Shown here piece after piece: positions 59,369 through 64,000 of a stretch of DNA of 64,000 nt. Below the pieces are notes generated by a model, which saw only the letters and a list, made by a program, of their open reading frames with translations, was not told where the DNA came from and ran no database searches. Origin of the DNA: Streptomyces sp. NRRL F-5122 (GTDB lineage Bacteria > Actinomycetota > Actinomycetes > Streptomycetales > Streptomycetaceae). The stretch is from NCBI RefSeq assembly GCF_001507435.1, contig NZ_LMWH01000015.1, positions 1 to 64,000 of the forward strand, read 5' to 3'. A program made the translations under genes and the position numbers. The stretch's first letter is position 1; every line of letters starts with the position of its first letter.

Positions 59369-60172
59369 GTGATCAGCGAATCGACACAAGGTCCGCTCGC
59401 CGGCGCGCTGCGCGAGTGGCGCACCCGGCGGCGCGTCAGCCAGCTGGAACTGGCGGTGCGCGCGGGCACCACGCAGCGGCACGTCAGTTTCATCGAGAGC
59501 GGACGGTCGGCCCCTGGCCGATCAATGATCATCCGGCTGGCGGAATCCCTGGAGGTGCCGATCCGGGAGCGCAACGAACTGCTCCTCGCGGCGGGATTCG
59601 CGCCCGCCTACCCGCAGACGCGCCTGGACGACCCACGACTCGAGCCGATTCGCACCGCCCTCGAACGCATTCTGCAAGGGCACCTTCCGTACCCGGCGGT
59701 GGTCGTCGACCGGTTCGGCGACCTGGTGTCGGCCAACGCCGCCTTCCACAAGCTCATCGCGGGTGCGGCCCCGCATCTGCTCCTCGCGCCGATGAGCGTC
59801 CCCCGGGTGCTGCTGCATCCTCAGGGCTTGGCGCCACGTATCGCGAACCTCGGCGAGTGGGCGTGGCACATCATCGAACGTCTTCAGGCGGAGAGTGCGC
59901 GGAACCCGGACGTCCGGCTGCAGGACCTGGTCTCGGAACTCCTCGACCTGGCACCACCGCGTCCGCGCGAGTCGCCGGACCACCTCGGCCTCGCCGTACC
60001 GCTGCGTCTGCGAGCCCACGATCCTGCTGACACACGGGAGTTGACGCTGGTCACCACCCTCACTCACTTCGGCACCGCCGTCGACGTCACCATCGCCGAA
60101 CTCCGCCTCGAGGCATTTCTGCCCGCCGACGAAGGGACCGGCGCCATGCTGGCCGAACTCGTCGAGCCATGA
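59369..60172 (+). CDS. XRE regulator with MmyB-like ligand-binding domain
   Basis: A 267-residue cytoplasmic regulator. N-terminal HTH (LREWRTRRRVSQLELAVRAGTTQRHVSFIESGRS). The MmyB-like part follows: NELLLAAGFAPAYPQTRLDD, ALERILQGHLPYPAVVVDRFGDLVSANAAF, LRLRAHDPADTRELTLVTTLTHFGTAVDVTIAEL. GTG at 59369; the GGAGG just before is very close, so a leaderless transcript is possible. Divergent from the NTF2-quinone-reductase operon, its likely target. Confidence 0.93.
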   Translation: MISESTQGPLAGALREWRTRRRVSQLELAVRAGTTQRHVSFIESGRSAPGRSMIIRLAESLEVPIRERNELLLAAGFAPAYPQTRLDDPRLEPIRTALERILQGHLPYPAVVVDRFGDLVSANAAFHKLIAGAAPHLLLAPMSVPRVLLHPQGLAPRIANLGEWAWHIIERLQAESARNPDVRLQDLVSELLDLAPPRPRESPDHLGLAVPLRLRAHDPADTRELTLVTTLTHFGTAVDVTIAELRLEAFLPADEGTGAMLAELVEP

Positions 60173-60228
60173 CCGCTCCTGTCAGGCCCCCCGCAGGCAC
60201 AGTCGGCGCCAGAATCGCCAACCATGCT

Positions 60229-60249
60229 TGATCAACCGGTAGTTGATCA
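60229..60249. promoter_or_regulatory. Inverted repeat TGATCAAC-N5-GTTGATCA upstream of the methyltransferase gene
   Basis: Perfect 8-base arms (60229-60236 and 60242-60249) with centre CGGTA, followed by another TGATCAGG half-site at 60251-60258. It is about 120 bases before the DUF574 gene and 57 bases after the XRE gene. GATCAA-type palindromes occur at two other promoters in the window. Confidence 0.6.
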
Positions 60250-60371
60250 CTGATCAGGTGGACTTGATTCCGCATCCTTCGTTCGGGGACTGGCATCGGG
60301 AAACGCCGGGTCTCTAGGATGGAGTGCCCGCCGAGCCGGTTCCGACGGCGCGGCCCGTCTCTGGGGGAACG

Positions 60372-61190
60372 ATGCAGCCTGGCAGGCAATTGTCCACGTC
60401 GATCGACGCCACGGTGCCGACAGCCGCCCGAATGTACGACCACTACCTGGGCGGAAAGGACAACTACGCGGCCGACCGGGCAGCCTGCGAGGAACTTGAC
60501 AAGGTCGTCCCCAGCACCCGTGCCCTCGCGCTGAACAACCGCAGGTTCCTCCAGCGCATGGTGCGCACCCTGGCGGAGGACTACGGCATCCGGCAGTTCC
60601 TGGACCACGGATCCGGGCTGCCCACGCAGGACAACGTCCACCAGGTCGCCCAGCGTGTCGACCCCACGAGCCATGTGGTGTACGTGGACAACGACCCGAT
60701 GGTTCTGGTGCACGGCCGGGCGCTGCTGGAGCAGGACGACCGCACCGCCGTCATCCAGGCGGACATCCGCGACACGGAGGCGATCTTCTCCCATGAGGAG
60801 ACCCGCCGCCTGATCGACTTCTCGCGTCCCGTTGCCGTGCTCTTCAACTCGGTGATGCACTGCATCCCGGACAGCGACACCGAAGGGCCGCCCGCCCTGG
60901 TCAGCCGTGTCGTCGAACAGCTCGTGCCCGGCAGCTTCATGGTGATGTGTCAGCTCGTCAGCGAGGACCCGAAGGTCCGTGAGTTCGTCACCGACTTCAT
61001 GGCTCAGGCCACCCAGGGACACTGGGGGCGTGTGCGCCAGGAGAAGGACGTCGCCTCCTGGTTCGAGGGGATGGACATCCTCGAGCCGGGACTGGTTGAG
61101 GTGTCCACCTGGCGGCCGGACACGGAGGTGGCACCTCGTCAACTCACCCAGGAATGGATCGAGTTCGGCGGCGTAGGCCGGATCCGCTGA
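60372..61190 (+). CDS. DUF574 family SAM-dependent methyltransferase-like protein
   Basis: A 272-residue cytoplasmic protein of the actinobacterial S-adenosylmethionine methyltransferase family DUF574. Signature: ARMYDHYLGGKDNYAADRAACEEL, then FLDHGSGLPTQDNVHQVAQ, VVYVDNDPMVLVHGRALL, and VMHCIPDSD. Methyl acceptor unknown. Family members are often next to DUF5753/DUF397 pairs linked to development (whiJ, bldB-type systems); one follows here on the opposite strand. ATG at 60372 with GGGGGAAC upstream. Confidence 0.93.
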   Translation: MQPGRQLSTSIDATVPTAARMYDHYLGGKDNYAADRAACEELDKVVPSTRALALNNRRFLQRMVRTLAEDYGIRQFLDHGSGLPTQDNVHQVAQRVDPTSHVVYVDNDPMVLVHGRALLEQDDRTAVIQADIRDTEAIFSHEETRRLIDFSRPVAVLFNSVMHCIPDSDTEGPPALVSRVVEQLVPGSFMVMCQLVSEDPKVREFVTDFMAQATQGHWGRVRQEKDVASWFEGMDILEPGLVEVSTWRPDTEVAPRQLTQEWIEFGGVGRIR

Positions 61191-61220
61191 CGCAGGACCC
61201 GGCGATCGGCGGCCCCGCGG

Positions 61221-62141
61221 TCAGCTGGGGGAGTAGCGCTCCTCGAGTGTCCTCTGTAGCAGGGCGACCGATTCGCGGGGGTTGAGGGCTTCGTCGGCGA
61301 GCCGGTCGAGTGCCATCCGGTACTCCTCCGTCTCGTCGCGGTCCTCGAGGAAGTTGGCGCTTCGGATGTGCTCGAGATAGACGATGTCGGGCAGATCGAG
61401 ACCGCCGAAGCGCAGATAGGTGACCGGTATCGCGGGCGCCGAGGCGTTCGTGACGTCCAACGGCACGAACTGCAGGGTCACATGCGGATACTGGGCCATC
61501 TCGACGAGATGCTCCAGCTGTTCACGCATCACCTCGCGGCTGCCCAGCACTCGCATCAGGACCGACTCGTCGATGATCGCCCACAGTTGCGGGGTGTCCG
61601 GGCGGCCCAGCAACTGCCGCCGCCGCATCCGCAACTCCACCCGTCGTTCCACCTCCGTCGCCGAAGCCGACGGCAGTCCCCGCTCCACCACGGCCCGGGT
61701 GTAGGCCGCGGTCTGCAGCAGACCGGGAACGTACTGGATCTCGAAGGTGCGGATGCTGGCGGCCGCCTCCTGCAGTCCGACCAGGCGATCGAACCACTCG
61801 GGCATCAGCCGTTTGTCGTAGCGCTGCCACCAGCCGGGCTCACCGGCACGCTGCAACAGCTTGACGAGGACCGCGGCCTCGTGGTCGTCGGCCTTGTACA
61901 GCTGCAGCAGCGAGCGGACGTCGTCCTCCGTCGGCGGCTTGCGGCCTTTGCCTGCCTCGATGCGCGACAGCTTGGCGGGGCTGAAACCGAGCGCTCGCGC
62001 GGCCTGCTCCTGGGAGAGGCCGAGACCCTCCCGCATACCGGCCAACTGTACCCCGACCAGCATCTTCAGGAGAGTCGGAGCGGGCTCCGTCCGGTTGAGA
62101 TACGGTTCCAGTCGAGAGACGCGGCGGGACTCGACGGACAT
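61221..62141 (-). CDS. WhiJ-like XRE regulator with DUF5753 domain
   Basis: A 306-residue cytoplasmic regulator. HTH at about residues 35-75: LAGMREGLGLSQEQAARALGFSPAKLSRIEAGKGRK. DUF5753 from about 120: EIQYVPGLLQTAAYTRAVVERGLPS, RRRQLLGRPDTPQLWAIIDESVLMRVLG and TLQFVPLDV. This is the WhiJ type that pairs with a small DUF397 protein in Streptomyces. ATG at 62141 with GGGAG 6 bases upstream. It follows the DUF397 gene on the same strand by 95 bases. Confidence 0.94.
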   Translation of the reverse strand: MSVESRRVSRLEPYLNRTEPAPTLLKMLVGVQLAGMREGLGLSQEQAARALGFSPAKLSRIEAGKGRKPPTEDDVRSLLQLYKADDHEAAVLVKLLQRAGEPGWWQRYDKRLMPEWFDRLVGLQEAAASIRTFEIQYVPGLLQTAAYTRAVVERGLPSASATEVERRVELRMRRRQLLGRPDTPQLWAIIDESVLMRVLGSREVMREQLEHLVEMAQYPHVTLQFVPLDVTNASAPAIPVTYLRFGGLDLPDIVYLEHIRSANFLEDRDETEEYRMALDRLADEALNPRESVALLQRTLEERYSPS

Positions 62142-62236
62142 CCTGACTCCCAGTCGGTCGGCAGACAACAGGCCATCAGTATCGCACTCGACCGGTCCAT
62201 GTCGCATGTGCCGACAGCATTGTGCCGCCGGGAACT

Positions 62237-62485
62237 TCACACCAGATGGTCGAACTCGCCCTCCTTCGCGCCGGCCAGGAAGGCCGCCACCTCGGCGGGC
62301 GTGTAGACGAGCGCAGGTCCGTCCGGGTCACGGGAGTTGCGCAGCGCGACCGCCCCGTCGGCCAGAGCCGCCACCTCGACGCAGTTGCCCTCGGCATTGC
62401 TGTGCCGGCTCTTGATCCAGCGGGCGCCCAAGGCGCTCGCCCGCACTCCGTTTGGCACTGAAGGCACCACTGTCTCCTTGCTCAC
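62237..62485 (-). CDS. DUF397 small partner protein
   Basis: An 82-residue cytoplasmic protein. WIKSRHSNAEGNCVEVAALADGAVALRNSRDPDGPALVYTPAEVAAFL is the full DUF397 pattern. These proteins bind and antagonise the DUF5753 regulators encoded beside them. GTG start at 62485. An extra N-terminal 20 residues precede the conserved part. First gene of a two-gene unit with the WhiJ-like regulator. Confidence 0.94.
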   Translation of the reverse strand: MSKETVVPSVPNGVRASALGARWIKSRHSNAEGNCVEVAALADGAVALRNSRDPDGPALVYTPAEVAAFLAGAKEGEFDHLV

Positions 62486-62822
62486 GTTCCGACACGGGGC
62501 GCCGGCCCACGTGGGACGGAACGCACCCCACGGGGCCCCGTGGTTCTCCTACCCATCATGCAATTTCCCATGCAATTGCACGATGGTGCTGACTGCGTGG
62601 ATAATAGCGGTGCGTCAATCGCTGGACTGGCGCTGCGCGCTGACGTCGCATCAGGGAGACCACCGTGTCCTTGCCTGCACACCGGGTTCCGAGCCGCCCT
62701 GGCGGGCGAGGCTGGGCCCCGGGCGGGGAGCGCGGCCTGCCGGGTCATGACGCCGAGCGCGCCGTTGCAACGCAGAGGACGACCCCCGGGGCCTGGCCCC
62801 ACACTGTCTGCGGGGAGCGGAA
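62486..62822. other. Divergent promoter region of the DUF397 and HEAT-like genes
   Basis: About 337 bases without a gene. CATGCAATT occurs twice 12 bases apart (62567-62575, 62579-62587), and the second copy is part of the palindrome TGCAATTGCA (62581-62590). This AT-rich patch 80-105 bases from the DUF397 start is a good operator candidate for the WhiJ-like regulator. Confidence 0.5.
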
Positions 62823-63296
62823 ATGACCACACCACTCAAGGACTTGGGGCACGTGCCGTGGGAGGCCATCAAGGACTCCAGCGGGTCGGCGGAAGCCATC
62901 CCCGTCCTGCTCCACAGTCTCGCCTCGGGTGACGAACCCACTGCCCGGGCGGCCCTCGGCGACCTGAGGGAACGAATCTGCCAATACGGGTTCGTCGTCG
63001 ACCAGGCGACGGCCGCCACCGTCCCGTTCCTGTGGGAGCTCGCGCGGCTTCCCCAGGTGACGTGTCGGGTTCAGATCATCCACCTGCTCAAGAACATCGC
63101 GGATGCACGGCAGTGGGAGAGCACGGCGACCGCCTATCCCAAGTTGCGCAACTACCCCCATGATTACGTGAGTTGGGAGCAGCAGGCTCGTCGCGCCGTC
63201 CATGCCGACCTGGGCGGGCTGCGCCAGCTGCTCGCCGAGCCGGACGTCGAGCTCGTCGAGGCCGCGACCGAACTCGCCTCGACACTGGCGGCCTGA
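62823..63296 (+). CDS. HEAT-repeat-like small protein
   Basis: A 157-residue cytoplasmic protein of paired helices: AEAIPVLLHSLASGDEPTARAALGDLRERI, ATAATVPFLWELARLPQVTCRVQIIHLLKNIA, QARRAVHADLGGLRQLLAEPD. This is the HEAT-like layout of a group of Streptomyces proteins of unknown role. ATG at 62823 with GGGGAG 5 bases upstream. No partner gene. Confidence 0.75.
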   Translation: MTTPLKDLGHVPWEAIKDSSGSAEAIPVLLHSLASGDEPTARAALGDLRERICQYGFVVDQATAATVPFLWELARLPQVTCRVQIIHLLKNIADARQWESTATAYPKLRNYPHDYVSWEQQARRAVHADLGGLRQLLAEPDVELVEAATELASTLAA

Positions 63297-63465
63297 CGAT
63301 CGAAAACCTGCGTGCCGCGGGTCGCCGGACGCCCACCGGGAGGCCGTCGCACGCGGTGGGCGCCCCGGTCTCCCGTGAGGGAACGACGAAGGTGCCCGCC
63401 TGCCCGGAATGGCCCCCGGGGACACGGGTATCCGCTGCTCCACACCCACCGTGGAAGGGAGCATC

Positions 63466-63831
63466 GTGACCATCGAGAGACCGTGGACGTACGAACCGGG
63501 CAGCGGCCACGTCGAGGGACAGGACCTGGCCGGCTTCACCGTCGACGCCACGGACGGAACCGTGGGGCACGTCGACCGGCAGGCCGACGGGCCGGGCATG
63601 CGGCATCTGATCGTCGACACCGGGGTGTGGGTGTTCGGCAAGAGCGTGCTCATTCCCGCGGGCGTCGTCAGCGGCATCGACACCGACGCACAGCAGATCA
63701 CGCTGGCGTGCTCGAAGGACGAGGTTAAGGACGCACCTCTGTTCCGCACGGATCGCGAGACCCTCGATCCCGAATATCTGGCCAAGGTCGACGACTACTA
63801 CCGTGGTCTGCCACCGCGACGTGCGGAGTGA
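63466..63831 (+). CDS. PRC-barrel domain protein
   Basis: A 121-residue cytoplasmic protein. A beta-barrel of the PRC type: LAGFTVDATDGTVGHVDRQADGPGMRHLIVDTGVWVFGKSVLIPAGVVSGIDTDAQQITLACSKDEVKDAP. The PRC domain binds other proteins or RNA in several systems; in Streptomyces such short proteins are common. GTG at 63466 with GAAGGGAGC upstream. Last gene of the window; the remaining 169 bases show nothing. Confidence 0.88.
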   Translation: MTIERPWTYEPGSGHVEGQDLAGFTVDATDGTVGHVDRQADGPGMRHLIVDTGVWVFGKSVLIPAGVVSGIDTDAQQITLACSKDEVKDAPLFRTDRETLDPEYLAKVDDYYRGLPPRRAE

Positions 63832-64000
63832 CGGCGCGGGCGCGGCGTCACCCGGCACGACATCACTGGGCACGTCGCGGTGGGTCCGCTGTGACGCACC
63901 CATGGCTCGTGCGCGGCCGGGTAGACGGTGACCGATGAACGAACGAAACCATGCCACATCCACTCTCGTTCGCCGGGCGCCCGGCAACCGGCCGCCCGGC

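Overview
The window looks like a piece of a Streptomyces (or very close actinomycete) chromosome. GC is very high with strong third-position GC bias. GTG and TTG starts are common, and several promoters look leaderless. The gene families are typical of the genus: MelC1/MelC2 tyrosinase, a subtilisin-inhibitor-like protein, orphan SpoIIE phosphatases, MmyB-like and DUF5753 XRE regulators, DUF397, DUF574 methyltransferase, DUF4360 and DUF6479. About 62 genes are recognisable; most are single genes or short divergent pairs of an enzyme or transporter with its regulator. I see no tRNA, rRNA, CRISPR array, insertion sequence or prophage.

Layout. 1-4.7 kb: 3' end of a second dnaK with a short grpE, an unrecognised regulator-like gene, a secreted protease inhibitor and a HAD phosphatase. 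4.7-15.4 kb: a signalling and redox stretch with three SpoIIE-type phosphatase genes (one intact, one with a degenerate phosphatase domain plus an anti-sigma-type ATPase domain, one broken by two frameshifts), an alcohol dehydrogenase, a VOC protein, RNase H, a PPOX-fold protein and an MFS exporter divergent from a MarR regulator. 15.6-30 kb: SDR, a Tat-exported GH127 beta-L-arabinofuranosidase, a frameshifted clan-A glycosidase divergent from a TetR, a LuxR-type regulator, small proteins, the melC operon, an MFS-TetR pair behind twin palindromes, AlkB, and an MmyB-like regulator divergent from a dehydrogenase. 31-50 kb: SDR lacking the usual catalytic Lys, AIM24, L,D-transpeptidase, a histidine kinase whose response regulator is reduced to a remnant, FGGY kinase, an orphan polyamine-type binding protein, a cache protein, EntS-like MFS, DNA ligase, MocA-type oxidoreductase, M1 peptidase, an ArnT/PMT-like membrane glycosyltransferase and LysR.

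The part most likely to be new lies at about 50.7-55.2 kb. An XRE-like regulator and an 86-residue protein are transcribed away from two tandem genes for 71- and 72-residue peptides. These are followed by a membrane M50 zinc metalloprotease with an N-terminal PqqD/RRE-like domain and a Ser/Pro-rich C-terminal tail, and by a secreted four-cysteine protein. The two peptides are identical over 49 residues (9 synonymous, 0 replacement codon changes) but differ at 6 of the last 17 residues. This is the pattern expected of a conserved leader with a variable product region. Strong stem-loops separate the genes, twin 17-bp inverted repeats sit in the divergent promoter, and a terminator closes the set. 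I read it as a RiPP-like peptide system without a visible radical-SAM, YcaO or lanthionine enzyme.

50-64 kb continues with DUF4360, a YceI gene behind three TCCA..TGGA operators, a peroxiredoxin, an ADH-NTF2 operon divergent from an XRE regulator, a DUF574 methyltransferase with a DUF5753 regulator and DUF397 protein, a HEAT-like protein and a PRC-barrel protein. Three broken genes (two frameshifts at 14.5-15.0 kb, one at 19.4 kb, one response-regulator remnant at 34 kb) should be checked against raw reads.
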